DNA of 64,000 nt from assembly GCA_009908505.1 (NCBI GenBank), contig JAAAPD010000014.1, positions 1-64,000 on the forward strand, in the 5' to 3' direction. The notes below the pieces were generated by a model. That model was not told the DNA's origin. It saw nothing but the letters and a program-made list of their open reading frames with translations, and did no database searches. Shown here one piece after another: positions 9,311 to 18,642 of this stretch. This DNA comes from Alphaproteobacteria bacterium (GTDB lineage: Bacteria > Pseudomonadota > Alphaproteobacteria > Rhodobacterales > Rhodobacteraceae). Position 1 is the first letter of the stretch; every line of letters begins with the position of its first letter. Made by a program: the position numbers and the translations under genes.

Positions 9311-9816
9311 GCGGCGGCTCCTTTCAGCTTTTGGCACCACGAGATGTCACCGCGCAGGTAGGGCCGGGCAAGGCCCGCGTCGATGAGCCGATCTGCCACG
9401 GGTGCGCCGTCCACCAGCACCCGTCCCAGCGCCCGGCCGTAGCGGCCGGTTTCGCCCGACAGCGCGATTTCGATCCCCCCTGCAAGGTAAAGCCGCCACC
9501 GCAGGGACAGGCCGGCGCGCACGGCCAGCAGCCGTTCCTGCCAGCAATCGCCGCGCAGCTCGGGCGTGTCGATGGCCGCCAGGCGCAGGCGCTTCTGGGG
9601 CGCCTTGGCGCAGGTCATGGCCAGCGTGTCGCCGTCGATCACCCGCACCACGCGGCAATCGCCCTCGGCCTTCATCCAGCCGTTCACGTAATCCGCCACC
9701 AACGGCGCAGCGATGACCACGAAGACGAACGCCGCGATGCGCCCCACCGGCCGCCGGCCCCGGCCGGGACCGCGATAGCCGCGCATGCGCGGCATCAGGT
9801 TGCGCCGCAGAACCAT
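9307..9816 (-). CDS. thermonuclease (SNase)-like protein with N-terminal membrane anchor
   Basis: 169 residues. After a basic N-terminus, a hydrophobic segment at about residues 22-40 is an anchor or signal. A staphylococcal-nuclease OB-fold follows: VIDGDTLAM is the DGDT signature, RLAAIDTPE carries the calcium-binding Asp, and SGETGRYGRALGRV contains the second active-site Arg region. Members hydrolyse nucleic acids or are degenerate. The start (MVLRRNL) overlaps the mccB stop by one base (TAATG), and translation is tightly coupled. A longer frame upstream is a shadow of mccB. Its presence in a leucine operon is unexplained. Confidence 0.85.
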   Translation of the reverse strand: MVLRRNLMPRMRGYRGPGRGRRPVGRIAAFVFVVIAAPLVADYVNGWMKAEGDCRVVRVIDGDTLAMTCAKAPQKRLRLAAIDTPELRGDCWQERLLAVRAGLSLRWRLYLAGGIEIALSGETGRYGRALGRVLVDGAPVADRLIDAGLARPYLRGDISWCQKLKGAAA

Positions 9817-11381
9817 TACATGCGGAACACGCCGAAGCGCGTCTCCTTGATGGGGGCGTTGAGAGCGGCGCGCAGCGACAGGGCCAGCACCTTGCGGCTG
9901 TGGCGCGGGTCGATCACGCCATCGTCCCAGAGCCTGGCACTGGCATATAGCGGGTGCGACTGTTCCTCGAACATGTCGATGGTGGGCTGTTTGAAGGCCG
10001 CCTCGTCCTCGGCGGACCATTCCCCGCCCGCACGCTCGATCGCGTCACGCTTGACCGTGGCCAGCACGCCCGCCGCCTGTTCCCCGCCCATCACGGCGGT
10101 GCGCGAGGTCGGCCAGGTCCAGATGAAGTTCGGGCTGTAAGCCCTTCCGGCCATGCCATAATTACCGGCCCCGAATGACCCGCCGACGATCATGGTGATC
10201 TTGGGCACGGCGGTCGTCGCCACCGCCGTGACCATCTTGGCGCCGTGCCGGGCGATGCCCTCGTTCTCGTATTTGCGGCCCACCATGAAGCCGGTGATGT
10301 TCTGCAAGAAAATCAACGGGATCTTGCGCTGGCTGCACAGTTCGACGAAATGCGCGCCCTTCTGGGCGGCCTCGGAAAACAGAACGCCGTTATTGGCGAC
10401 GATGCCGCACGCCATCCCCTCGATCCGGGCGAAGCCGCAGACCAGCGTCTCGCCGAAGCGCGCCTTGAACTCGTCGAAACCGCTGGCGACGTCGGGGCCG
10501 TCGACGATGCGGGCGATCACCTCGCGGATGTCATAGGGCGTGCGAAGGTCGGCCGGGATCACGTCGAACAGGTCGTCCATGGGCCGGGCCGGCGCCGTGT
10601 CGGCCGTGCCCGGCGCCTCGCCTCCCGCCTGCCCGAGGTTGCGCACCGCCCGGCGGACCAGCGCCAGGGCATGGGCATCATCCTCGGCCAGGTAATCGAC
10701 CACGCCGGACAGCCGGGTATGCACGTCGCCGCCGCCCAGGTCCTCGGCCGTGACTTCCTCGCCCGTCGCGGCCCTCACCAGCGGCGGGCCGGCAAGGAAG
10801 ATCGTGCCCTGTTCGCGCACGATGATCGACACATCGGCCATGGCCGGCACATAGGCGCCCCCGGCGGTGCAACTGCCCATGACGGCGGCGATCTGGGGGA
10901 TGCCGGCCGCGCTCATCTGCGCCTGGTTGTAGAAGATGCGCCCGAAATGGTCGCGGTCGGGGAAAACCTCGTCCTGGTTGGGCAGGTTGGCCCCGCCGCT
11001 ATCCACGAGGTATATGCAGGGCAGATGGCATTGTGCCGCGATCTCCTGGGCGCGCAGGTGTTTCTTGACGGTCATCGGGTAGTAGGTACCGCCCTTCACC
11101 GTCGCGTCATTGGCCAAAACCATGACCTGCCGCCCCTCGACCCAGCCGATGCCCGCGATCACCCCGGCGCAGGGCGCGGCCCCGTCATACATGCCATGGG
11201 CCGCCGTCGCGCCGACCTCGAGGAAATCCGAACCGGGGTCCAGCAGGTTCGCGACCCGCTCGCGCGGGGGCATCTTGCCGCGCGCCACATGGCGCGCGCG
11301 GGCCTTCTCGCCACCGCCCTCGGCGGCCTGCGCCGCCGCCTCGGCCACCCGGGCCAGCGCCGCTTCGTGGTCTTGTCTCAT
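9816..11381 (-). CDS. mccB: 3-methylcrotonyl-CoA carboxylase, carboxyltransferase (beta) subunit
   Basis: 521 residues, the two-crotonase-domain carboxyltransferase half of methylcrotonyl-CoA carboxylase. The N-domain shows [13 protein letters not shown] and [13 protein letters not shown]. The C-domain shows [14 protein letters not shown] and [16 protein letters not shown], which bind CoA and carboxybiotin. These are typical of the methylcrotonyl/propionyl type. I chose MRQDHEAAL, whose ATG overlaps the upstream gene's stop; about 40 extra residues in the same frame would lie in that gene. It works with MccA encoded three genes downstream. Confidence 0.95.
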   Translation of the reverse strand: MRQDHEAALARVAEAAAQAAEGGGEKARARHVARGKMPPRERVANLLDPGSDFLEVGATAAHGMYDGAAPCAGVIAGIGWVEGRQVMVLANDATVKGGTYYPMTVKKHLRAQEIAAQCHLPCIYLVDSGGANLPNQDEVFPDRDHFGRIFYNQAQMSAAGIPQIAAVMGSCTAGGAYVPAMADVSIIVREQGTIFLAGPPLVRAATGEEVTAEDLGGGDVHTRLSGVVDYLAEDDAHALALVRRAVRNLGQAGGEAPGTADTAPARPMDDLFDVIPADLRTPYDIREVIARIVDGPDVASGFDEFKARFGETLVCGFARIEGMACGIVANNGVLFSEAAQKGAHFVELCSQRKIPLIFLQNITGFMVGRKYENEGIARHGAKMVTAVATTAVPKITMIVGGSFGAGNYGMAGRAYSPNFIWTWPTSRTAVMGGEQAAGVLATVKRDAIERAGGEWSAEDEAAFKQPTIDMFEEQSHPLYASARLWDDGVIDPRHSRKVLALSLRAALNAPIKETRFGVFRM

Positions 11382-11899
11382 TGCATATGGGTCCAAAGGA
11401 ATTTGAGGTGAATGGTCCGCTGCGCGGTCATGTCCAGATGGCAGGAGGCACCCGCGATCTGCCGCATGGTCCCCACCCCCCATTGCGCATGGGCAAAGCC
11501 GCATTCGGCATCGCGAAACGGGATCCAGGCGCGTTGCGCCGCGCGCAAGGCGTCGGCCATGACCGCGAATTCGGGGGCATACTCGGCCTCGGCGGCATCG
11601 GCGGCCTGCGCCGCCGCCATCGCCTTGCGGTATTCGCGATTGAGCAGCGCGTCCCAGGCCGCGTGCTCGGCCAGGGTGCAGAGCGTCATGCCTGCGGTGG
11701 TCTGGCCATCCTCTTCCGCCGTCATGCAGGCCGCGGCGAAGCGGCCGATACAGGCCTGCGCCGCCTGTGCATCCGCGGCGGCCTCGAGGCAGGCCGGAAC
11801 CCCTTCCATGTAGTGCGCCAGCCCGGAGACCTGTGGCTGCGGCCCGGCCCGGGCGACCGTGCCCAGAAAGCCAAGAACAAGGGCAAGGGCCAGTTTCAT
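11378..11899 (-). CDS. secreted LprI/DUF1311-like protein
   Basis: 173 residues with a Sec signal ([18 protein letters not shown]). The mature protein has several cysteines and alanine-rich helices. The segment [17 protein letters not shown] matches the W-x3-R-D-xx-C core of the LprI/DUF1311 family, some members of which inhibit lysozyme. That activity is not established for this branch. The ATG overlaps the preceding gene's stop and its own stop overlaps mccB, so it is embedded in the leucine operon. Confidence 0.8.
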   Translation of the reverse strand: MKLALALVLGFLGTVARAGPQPQVSGLAHYMEGVPACLEAAADAQAAQACIGRFAAACMTAEEDGQTTAGMTLCTLAEHAAWDALLNREYRKAMAAAQAADAAEAEYAPEFAVMADALRAAQRAWIPFRDAECGFAHAQWGVGTMRQIAGASCHLDMTAQRTIHLKFLWTHMQ

Positions 11900-12294
11900 T
11901 CGCCCATGTCCTTTTTCAGTTGGTCCAGCTCGCGCTCGATGAAATAGGATATGATCGAGCGGATGATGACCAGCAACAGCAGGAACAGAAGGTCGGAAAA
12001 GGCCAGGCTGAGCGCCGTGTGAACGACATCGGTGACGATGAACAATTCCAGGCCGGCCAGGATGTAGCGGCCCAGCTCGATACGCTCTCGATTGGTTTTG
12101 CGCACCCGGTCGGCCCCGCTGCGCGTGATCTCGGCCCGGCCGACGACGACGATGAACCGCACCGCCCCCAGCACCAGCAAAAGGCACGCGAAGATGTCGA
12201 TGATCGCCGCCGCCCATTGAAGCGTATCGACCAGCCAGGGCAACCGCCCGTGCAGGATACCGTCGGTCTGCTGCAGGTCGATCAGGGACCCCAT
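11896..12294 (-). CDS. DUF1622-like small membrane protein
   Basis: 132 residues with three hydrophobic segments (about 22-50, 76-94 and 97-115). A basic loop with [19 protein letters not shown] lies between the first two, and the C-terminal tail is charged. The layout and the RxxLGRYILxGLEL-type segment resemble DUF1622 proteins of unknown function. It starts 2 bp after the ivd stop and overlaps the LprI-like gene by 4 bp. It is second in the leucine operon; no direct catabolic role is visible. Confidence 0.75.
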   Translation of the reverse strand: MGSLIDLQQTDGILHGRLPWLVDTLQWAAAIIDIFACLLLVLGAVRFIVVVGRAEITRSGADRVRKTNRERIELGRYILAGLELFIVTDVVHTALSLAFSDLLFLLLLVIIRSIISYFIERELDQLKKDMGE

Positions 12295-12296
12295 GG

Positions 12297-13460
12297 TCAG
12301 CCCATCGCCCCCATCAATTCACGACCGATCAGCATGCGGCGGATCTCGGAGGTGCCGGCGCCGATCTCCATCAGCTTGGCATCTCGGAACAGGCGGCTGA
12401 CCGCGCTGTCATTCATGAAGCCCGCACCGCCCATGGCCTGCACCGCCTGGTGCGCCTGTACCATGGCCTGTTCCGAGGCATAGAGGCAGCAGCCAGCGGC
12501 GTCCTGGCGAGTGATCCGACCGCCGTCACAGGCCTTGGCGGCCTCGTAGACATAGGCCCGGGCCGAGTTCAGCGCGACATACATGTCGGCGATCTTACCC
12601 TGCATCAGCTGGAAATTCCCGATCGGCTGGCCGAACTGCTTGCGCTCGGACAGATAGGGCATGATCTCGTCCAGACATGCGGCCATGATGCCGGTGCCGA
12701 TCCCGGCCAGCACCACGCGTTCGAAATCGAGACCCGACATCAGCACGCGCACGCCTTTGCCCTCTTCGCCCAGCACGTTTTCGAAGGGCACTTCCACGTC
12801 CTCGAAGACCAGTTCGGCGGTGTTGGAGCCACGCATGCCCAGCTTGTCGAAATGGGGCGAAGTGCTGAAGCCCTTCATGGTCTTCTCGACCAGGAAAGCG
12901 GTGATGCCCTTCGGTCCGGCCTCGGGGTCGGTCTTGGCATAGACGACCAGCGTATCGGCATCCGGGCCGTTTGTGATCCAGTACTTGTTGCCGTTCAGCC
13001 GGTAGTGATCGTTGCGCTTCTCGGCCTTGAGCGACATCGACACCACGTCGGACCCGGCCCCGGCCTCGGACATGGCCAGCGCGCCGACATGATCCCCCGA
13101 CACCAGGCCAGGCAGGTATTTGCGTTTCTGGTCCTCGGTCCCGTTCAACTTGATCTGGTTGACGCACAGGTTGGAGTGGGCGCCGTAGGACAGCGACACG
13201 CTGGCGCTGGCGCGGGCGATCTCCTCGATCGCGACCACGTGCGCCAGATAGGACATTCCCGCCCCGCCATACGCCTCGGGCGTGGTGATGCCCAGCAGGC
13301 CAAGCTCGCCCATCTCGGGCCAAAGCGCGGGCGGAAAGGCGTTGCTGGCGTCAATCTCGGCGGCCATGGGCTTGACGCGCTCCTGTGCCCAGCGATGCAC
13401 CATGTCGCGCAGGGCATTCACGTCTTCGCCAAGGTCGAATTCCAGTGATGCGGTGAACAT
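12297..13460 (-). CDS. ivd: isovaleryl-CoA dehydrogenase
   Basis: 387-residue FAD-dependent acyl-CoA dehydrogenase that oxidises isovaleryl-CoA to 3-methylcrotonyl-CoA, the first committed step of this pathway. [14 protein letters not shown] and [10 protein letters not shown] are acyl-CoA dehydrogenase signatures. The [19 protein letters not shown] helix contains the glutamate at the position specific to isovaleryl-CoA dehydrogenases rather than the later loop used by other family members. I chose [13 protein letters not shown]; the 22 upstream residues in frame run through a palindromic operator. First gene of the operon. Confidence 0.95.
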   Translation of the reverse strand: MFTASLEFDLGEDVNALRDMVHRWAQERVKPMAAEIDASNAFPPALWPEMGELGLLGITTPEAYGGAGMSYLAHVVAIEEIARASASVSLSYGAHSNLCVNQIKLNGTEDQKRKYLPGLVSGDHVGALAMSEAGAGSDVVSMSLKAEKRNDHYRLNGNKYWITNGPDADTLVVYAKTDPEAGPKGITAFLVEKTMKGFSTSPHFDKLGMRGSNTAELVFEDVEVPFENVLGEEGKGVRVLMSGLDFERVVLAGIGTGIMAACLDEIMPYLSERKQFGQPIGNFQLMQGKIADMYVALNSARAYVYEAAKACDGGRITRQDAAGCCLYASEQAMVQAHQAVQAMGGAGFMNDSAVSRLFRDAKLMEIGAGTSEIRRMLIGRELMGAMG

Positions 13461-13476
13461 CCGTCGGGCCTCATTT

Positions 13477-13494
13477 ATTGAACGATTGTTCAAT
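13477..13494. promoter_or_regulatory. operator-like inverted repeat upstream of ivd
   Basis: ATTGAAC - GATT - GTTCAAT, a perfect 7-bp inverted repeat with a 4-bp spacer, 16 bp before the ivd start codon. It resembles operators of TetR-type regulators of acyl-CoA and branched-chain catabolism. No such regulator is encoded in the window, so the protein that binds it is unknown. Confidence 0.55.
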
Positions 13495-13518
13495 TCTATG
13501 CCGCTACGAACGATTCCG

Positions 13519-13923
13519 TCAATCACCTATCTCGATGCCGAAGTCGGACAGGTCCAGCCGCCGCGCGTTGTCCCGTTCCTGCGGGGTCAGCGGAAATCGG
13601 GCCAGCATCTGTCGGAAATGGTGGTGCAGCCGCGCGCCCCAGTCACGCCGCAGGTGCGCCATCATGCGTTCATGGGCCTCGATCCAGGTCTGACGGCTGT
13701 AATCGTCGTCGATGGTCGGGCGCGGGTTCGGGCGGGCCGGGCCGCGCATCTGCCGCGTGGCCGCTTCCCTCTCCTGCACCAGGGTGCGAGTGATGTCGGC
13801 CAGGGTGTGAAACAGCCAATCCTCAGGGTCGGGCAGATCCCTGGGGACATCGGGCGCGTTGGGCGCTGCACCAATCCGGGCAAGCGCATCGCGCAGCTCT
13901 GCCGCAACATCCGCCCGGTTCAC
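13519..13923 (-). CDS. conserved-looking hypothetical protein coupled to the DegT aminotransferase
   Basis: 134 residues if the GTG at 13921-13923 is used. That codon overlaps the aminotransferase stop codon (GTGA), which argues for translational coupling and against the longer frame inside the neighbour. The protein is hydrophilic, with no signal or membrane segment. An Arg/Pro-rich middle (PARPNPRP) separates an N-terminal helix pair from a C-terminal part rich in His, Trp and Arg ([20 protein letters not shown]). I do not recognise it. Confidence 0.65.
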   Translation of the reverse strand: MNRADVAAELRDALARIGAAPNAPDVPRDLPDPEDWLFHTLADITRTLVQEREAATRQMRGPARPNPRPTIDDDYSRQTWIEAHERMMAHLRRDWGARLHHHFRQMLARFPLTPQERDNARRLDLSDFGIEIGD

Positions 13924-15125
13924 TGGGCCGCAACCCCGGCCTGCCACACCGCCCCGACCTCGGCGCGGATAATTCGGGCGATCTGGGCGCAATCCTCTGT
14001 CGAAATGGTCAGCGGCAGGCGCATGTCGACGATGCCTCGCAGCACCCTGTCGCTGGCGGGCATCGGTTCGGACGGGGCATACCGCCAGCTGTCATAGCGG
14101 CTGGTAAAGCCGTGTGGTTCATCGGCCCCGAACCACTTGAGCTCCACCCCGCGGCGGGCGCAGCGGGCCAGCACCTCTTCGATCGCCGGACCGGACCAGT
14201 CGAGCAACAGGAACTGGTAGGACGAAGCGACGAACTGCTCGGCTTCGGCCCGGTCGATCCGGGTCAGACCGGGGGTGTCGGCCAGGCCGTGCTCCATCGC
14301 CCTGTGTAACGCGTTCCAGCGGGCGCATTGCCGATCCAGGTCGGCCAGTTGCGGCCGCAGGATCGCCGCGCGCAGGTTGTCCATTCGGCCGGACACGTTC
14401 GGGGTCTCGTACTTGATCCGCGCAAAGGTCTCGGGCGGCGGCGCGGCGCGGTGCCGGTCGAACAGCATGTAGGACCCCGAAAGCATGATCGCGCGGGCCA
14501 TCGCCTCGGCATCGTCGGAGACCAGCAAGCCGCCCTCGCCGGAATTCATGTGCTTGTAGGTCTGGGTCGAATAGCAGCCGAACCTGCCCCAGCGCCCGGA
14601 CGGCGTGCCGTTCCAGGCCGCCCCCATCGTGTGGGCGCAATCCTCGATCAGGGTCAGGTCATGGGCCGCGCACAGCTCCATCAGCCGGTCCATGTCGCAG
14701 ATATGCCCGCGCATGTGGGACAGCATCAATACATCGGCCTGACCAGCCTTCGCCGCAAGGTCATCGAGGTCGATCACCAGCCCCTCGGTCACGCCGACGA
14801 AGACCGGCACAGCGCCCACGCCGGCAATGGCGCCGGGCACCGGGGCCAGGGTAAAGGCATTGGTCAGCACTCTGTCACCGGGGCCGACACCGCTAGCGCG
14901 CAAGGCCGCGGCCAGCGCATAGCCGCCCGAGGCCACGGCAAGGCAATAGGCCGCCCCGACCGACGCGGCGAATTCCTCTTCCAGCAGGGCGGTTTCGGCC
15001 ACTTCGCCCTCGGCCACGTTGTAGCGGTGCAGCCGCCCGTGGCGCAGAACGGCCAGCGCCGCCTCGATCCCGGCCTCGGGGATCGGCTCCTGCTGGGTGA
15101 AGCTGCCTTTGAAGACTTCGTCCAT
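13920..15125 (-). CDS. DegT/DnrJ/EryC1/StrS-family PLP aminotransferase
   Basis: 401 residues, fold-type I PLP enzyme of the sugar-aminotransferase family. The expected PLP lysine is in YKHMNSGEGGLL, preceded by LIEDCAHTMGA, whose Asp pairs with the PLP nitrogen. Family members usually aminate nucleotide-linked keto-sugars, but no sugar-nucleotide genes surround this one, so the substrate is unknown. I chose MDEVFKGSFT; upstream residues in frame cover the divergent promoter. It is followed by the coupled unknown gene and faces the MmgE/PrpD gene across 94 bp. Confidence 0.85.
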   Translation of the reverse strand: MDEVFKGSFTQQEPIPEAGIEAALAVLRHGRLHRYNVAEGEVAETALLEEEFAASVGAAYCLAVASGGYALAAALRASGVGPGDRVLTNAFTLAPVPGAIAGVGAVPVFVGVTEGLVIDLDDLAAKAGQADVLMLSHMRGHICDMDRLMELCAAHDLTLIEDCAHTMGAAWNGTPSGRWGRFGCYSTQTYKHMNSGEGGLLVSDDAEAMARAIMLSGSYMLFDRHRAAPPPETFARIKYETPNVSGRMDNLRAAILRPQLADLDRQCARWNALHRAMEHGLADTPGLTRIDRAEAEQFVASSYQFLLLDWSGPAIEEVLARCARRGVELKWFGADEPHGFTSRYDSWRYAPSEPMPASDRVLRGIVDMRLPLTISTEDCAQIARIIRAEVGAVWQAGVAAQ

Positions 15126-15219
15126 CTGCCTGTTTTGCGGGGTCGCGGGGCGCCCGTCAATGGGGCGCCATGTCGGTTTCGGAACAGATTCGGGGCTCGA
15201 TTGCCCCCAGCCTTGGACC

Positions 15220-16545
15220 ATGACACCGCTCGACCTGGTTCATGATCTTCGTTGGGACGACCTGCCCGCCGCGCTGCAGGCACGGCACCTTCTGGGGCTG
15301 CTCGACCTTGTCGGCGTTGCCGCGGGCGGGGCCGAAACGCGCCTGTCGCGGATCATCCGCGACCACGCCGCCGAAAGCTTCGGCGGGGGGATCTCGATGC
15401 TGTTCGATGGCCGCACGGCATCCGCGCCGGGGGTCGCGCTGGCCGCCGGCATGACCACCGACGCGCTCGACGGCCATGACGGGTTCAATCCGGCCAAGGG
15501 GCATATCGGCTGCCCGCTCTTCGCCGCGATCCTGCCGCTGGCACGGGGCAAGCCGGGCACCGAGATGCTGGCCGCCTGGGCGTTGGGATACGAGTTCGGC
15601 GCCCGCGCCTCGGTCGCCCAGCATGCCACGGTGGGCGACTATCACAGCTCTGGAAGCTGGGGCGCAGTCACCGCCGCCGCCGCGGCCGCGCGCCTTCTGG
15701 GGCTGACGCGGGACCAGACGCGCCACGCGCTGGGGATCGCGGAATACCATGGCGCGCGCAGCCAGATGATGCGCTGTATCGACCACCCGACAATGGTCAA
15801 GGACGGGTCCGGGTGGGGCGCGATGGCGGGCGTTTCGGCCGCGCAGCTGGCGGCCAAGGGCTTTACCGGCGCGCCCGCGATCACCGTCGAGGACGCGCCC
15901 GACCATTGGTCCGACCTGGGCACCCGCTGGTACGGGTTGGAGCAGTATTACAAGCCCTACCCGGTCTGCCGATGGGCTCAGCCTCCGGTCGAAGGGGTCC
16001 TGGCGCTGGCGCGCGCCCACGGGCTGGCCTCGATCGACGTGGCCCGGATCGAGATCGAGACCTTTCACGAATCCACCCGCCTGGCCTCGTCCGAACCGGG
16101 CACCACGGAAGAGGCGCAATACTCGACCTCGCTCCCCTGCGCCGTCGCACTTGTGCATGGCGATGTCCGCCCCGAGCATATCGCCGATGACGCGCTGCGC
16201 GATCCCGAAATCCTGCGCCTGTCCCGGTCCATGACCTTTTCCGAAAGCGACACCGCCAACGCCGCCTTCCCGCAGCGCCGCTTCGCCCGCACGACGCTTG
16301 TTCTGAAGGACGGAACGCGGTGTCAGGGGGACTGGACCGAGTCGCGCTGGGATCCCGGTTCGCCCCCCTCTGCGGCCGAATTGCACCAGAAGTTCCGTGC
16401 ACTTGCCGATCCGCGGCTGGGCCGGGACAGGGCCCGCATGATCACCGATGCGATCGCCGGCCTGCCTGGCGGGCCCTTCGACCGGCTGGCCGGGTTGCTG
16501 GTTCAGCCGATCAGGCGGCGCACCTCGGCGGCCAGGTCATCGTAA
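15220..16545 (+). CDS. MmgE/PrpD family protein
   Basis: 441 residues, related to 2-methylcitrate dehydratase and cis-aconitate decarboxylase. The all-helical N-terminal domain includes TDALDGHDGFNPAKGHIGC and the ASVAQHATVGDYHSSGSWG region typical of the family. The MmgE_C-type domain begins near residue 270. I chose the ATG giving MTPLDLVHDL; an earlier ATG lies in the divergent aminotransferase. No methylcitrate-cycle genes are adjacent, so the substrate is unassigned. The 3' end overlaps gph on the other strand by 43 bp. Confidence 0.85.
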   Translation: MTPLDLVHDLRWDDLPAALQARHLLGLLDLVGVAAGGAETRLSRIIRDHAAESFGGGISMLFDGRTASAPGVALAAGMTTDALDGHDGFNPAKGHIGCPLFAAILPLARGKPGTEMLAAWALGYEFGARASVAQHATVGDYHSSGSWGAVTAAAAAARLLGLTRDQTRHALGIAEYHGARSQMMRCIDHPTMVKDGSGWGAMAGVSAAQLAAKGFTGAPAITVEDAPDHWSDLGTRWYGLEQYYKPYPVCRWAQPPVEGVLALARAHGLASIDVARIEIETFHESTRLASSEPGTTEEAQYSTSLPCAVALVHGDVRPEHIADDALRDPEILRLSRSMTFSESDTANAAFPQRRFARTTLVLKDGTRCQGDWTESRWDPGSPPSAAELHQKFRALADPRLGRDRARMITDAIAGLPGGPFDRLAGLLVQPIRRRTSAARSS

Positions 16546-17165
16546 CGGTCGATCAAACCGTCCGGCCCCATATCGCGCACGCCCTGCCCATGCGGCCCGA
16601 AGGTGACCAGGATCACCGGGATACCTGCCGCATGGCCGGTATCGCGATCGGTCACCGTGTCTCCGATCAACACCGAGCGCGCCACGTCCCCGCCTGCCCG
16701 CTCGACTGCCGCCAGGTAAGGCGCGGCATCGGGTTTGCGTGTCGGCAATGTATCGGCCCCGATGAGCGACGCGAAGAGCCCCCGCACGCCGAGGCTGTCC
16801 AGCAGCCTGTCGGCCAGCCCCTCGGGCTTGTTCGTGCACACGCCCACCGCATAGCCGCCCGTGCGAAGCCCTTCGACCGCCTCGACCACGCCGGGAAACA
16901 GCGTGGTGTGGATGTCCAGCGCCTGCCCGTAATAGTCCAGCAGGCGCGGATATTGCCGGTCGATCTCGTCGGGGCCGTGGCCCCCCGTGCGTTTGAAGCC
17001 CAGCGTCAGCATCGCCCGCCCGCCGCGCATCGCGGTTCCGGCATCCGCAAGGGGGTCGAGCACGTCGCCCAATCCCAGATCGCGAAAGCACGCATTGGCG
17101 GCAGCGACAAGGTCGCCGCTGGTATCGGCCAGTGTGCCATCGAGGTCGAATATCACGGTGCGCAT
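16503..17165 (-). CDS. gph: phosphoglycolate phosphatase (HAD superfamily)
   Basis: 220 residues. The HAD motif I nucleophile is in IFDLDGTLADT at the N-terminus, motif II is near VGVCTNKPEG, and motif IV is LIGDTVTDRDTG. The cap domain between motifs I and II fits phosphoglycolate phosphatases, which remove 2-phosphoglycolate formed by oxygenase activity or DNA repair. I chose MRTVIFDLDG; longer upstream frames run into the glmU promoter. Convergent with the PrpD-like gene and divergent from glmU. Confidence 0.88.
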   Translation of the reverse strand: MRTVIFDLDGTLADTSGDLVAAANACFRDLGLGDVLDPLADAGTAMRGGRAMLTLGFKRTGGHGPDEIDRQYPRLLDYYGQALDIHTTLFPGVVEAVEGLRTGGYAVGVCTNKPEGLADRLLDSLGVRGLFASLIGADTLPTRKPDAAPYLAAVERAGGDVARSVLIGDTVTDRDTGHAAGIPVILVTFGPHGQGVRDMGPDGLIDRYDDLAAEVRRLIG

Positions 17166-17286
17166 GGGCGATCTCCGGCTTGGTTTCGCCTTCTGTAACC
17201 TGACGACACGGGATGTGAAGCCCCTTGGCTTGCCAAGACCGGCATGAACGATAGAAGGGGCGCAAACGAGCACGAGGTGGGGCGGT

Positions 17287-18642
17287 ATGGCCACAGCACT
17301 GGTAATCCTGGCCGCGGGCAAGGGCACGCGGATGAATTCGGACCGGCCCAAGGTCCTGCACGAGGTCGCCGGCGCACCGATGCTGGTGCATGCCATGCGC
17401 GCGGGTGCGGCGCTGGACCCCGACCGGACCATCGTCGTGGCCGGGCACGGCGCGGGCGCCGTCGAAGCGGCGGCGCGGGGGTGGGATGCCGAGGTCGAGA
17501 TCGTGCTGCAGGCCGAACAGCTGGGCACCGGCCACGCGGTACGGCAGACCCGCGACGCGCTCGCCGATTTCGATGGGGACGTGATCGTGCTTTACGGCGA
17601 CACCCCGTTCATCCGTCCCGAAACACTCTCGGCCATGCAGGCGGCCCGCGCAAAAAAAGACGTGGTGGTCCTGGGGTTCGACGCGGTCGATCCGGGTCGA
17701 TACGGCCGCTTGAAGATGTCCGGACAATCCCTTGATGAGATTATTGAGTTCAAGGACGCCACCGAGGCGGAAAAGGCCATCACCCTGTGCAATTCCGGCG
17801 TCGTGGCCGCCGATGCGGCAACGCTGTTTTCCCTGCTCGAAGCCGTCGGAAACGACAATGCCAGCGGCGAATACTACCTTACCGACATCGTCGGGCTGGC
17901 GCGCAAGCAGGGCCTGTCGGCCACGGTCGTGACCTGTGACGAGGCCGAGACCCTCGGCGTAGATTCCCGCGCCGCCCTTGTCAGCGCGAATGCCATCTAC
18001 CAGGGCCGGGCCCGGGCCGAGCTGATCGCGGCGGGCGTGACTGTGTTGGCGCCCGACACGCTGCACCTGAGCTTTGACACCGCGATCGGCCCCGACACCG
18101 TGATCGAGCCGAACGTGGTCTTCGGACCCGGCGTCACCGTGGAAAACGGCGCGACGATCCGGGCCTTCAGCCACCTGGAGGGATGCCATGTCGCGCGCGG
18201 CGCAGTGGTCGGCCCCTATGCCCGGCTGCGCCCCGGCGCGGAATTGTCCGAAGATGTGCGCATCGGCAATTTCGTCGAGATCAAGAACGCCCAAATTCAT
18301 GCCGGGGCCAAGGTCAACCACCTGTCCTATATCGGCGATGCCGAGCTGGGCAAGAAAACCAATGTCGGGGCGGGAACGATCACCTGCAATTACGATGGTG
18401 TCTCCAAACATCGCACGGTGGTCGGCAAGAACGTCTTTCTGGGGTCAGACACGATGCTGGTGGCGCCGGTCACGCTGGGCGATGACAGCATGACCGCGAC
18501 CGGCACCGTCATCACCCATGATGTGCCGGATGGCGCCATGGCCGTAGGCCGGACGCGGCAGGAGAACAAGCCGGGCTTCGCCCGCAAGATGTTCGAAAAG
18601 TTAAAGTCAGCCAAGGCAAGACGCGAAAAAGGTGTCAAATAA
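17287..18642 (+). CDS. glmU: bifunctional UDP-N-acetylglucosamine pyrophosphorylase / glucosamine-1-phosphate N-acetyltransferase
   Basis: 451 residues. The N-terminal uridylyltransferase domain has the LAAGKGTRM nucleotide loop. The C-terminal left-handed beta-helix domain (from about residue 250) contains hexapeptide repeats and the NYDGVSKH acetyltransferase site. It makes UDP-GlcNAc for peptidoglycan and lipid A. The stop overlaps the glmS start by one base (TAATG), so the two GlcNAc enzymes are translationally coupled. Confidence 0.97.
   Translation: MATALVILAAGKGTRMNSDRPKVLHEVAGAPMLVHAMRAGAALDPDRTIVVAGHGAGAVEAAARGWDAEVEIVLQAEQLGTGHAVRQTRDALADFDGDVIVLYGDTPFIRPETLSAMQAARAKKDVVVLGFDAVDPGRYGRLKMSGQSLDEIIEFKDATEAEKAITLCNSGVVAADAATLFSLLEAVGNDNASGEYYLTDIVGLARKQGLSATVVTCDEAETLGVDSRAALVSANAIYQGRARAELIAAGVTVLAPDTLHLSFDTAIGPDTVIEPNVVFGPGVTVENGATIRAFSHLEGCHVARGAVVGPYARLRPGAELSEDVRIGNFVEIKNAQIHAGAKVNHLSYIGDAELGKKTNVGAGTITCNYDGVSKHRTVVGKNVFLGSDTMLVAPVTLGDDSMTATGTVITHDVPDGAMAVGRTRQENKPGFARKMFEKLKSAKARREKGVK

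Noticed and set aside
16537-18411. 624-codon minus-strand frame
   Set aside because: Runs antisense to glmU and out of frame through gph; no family features.
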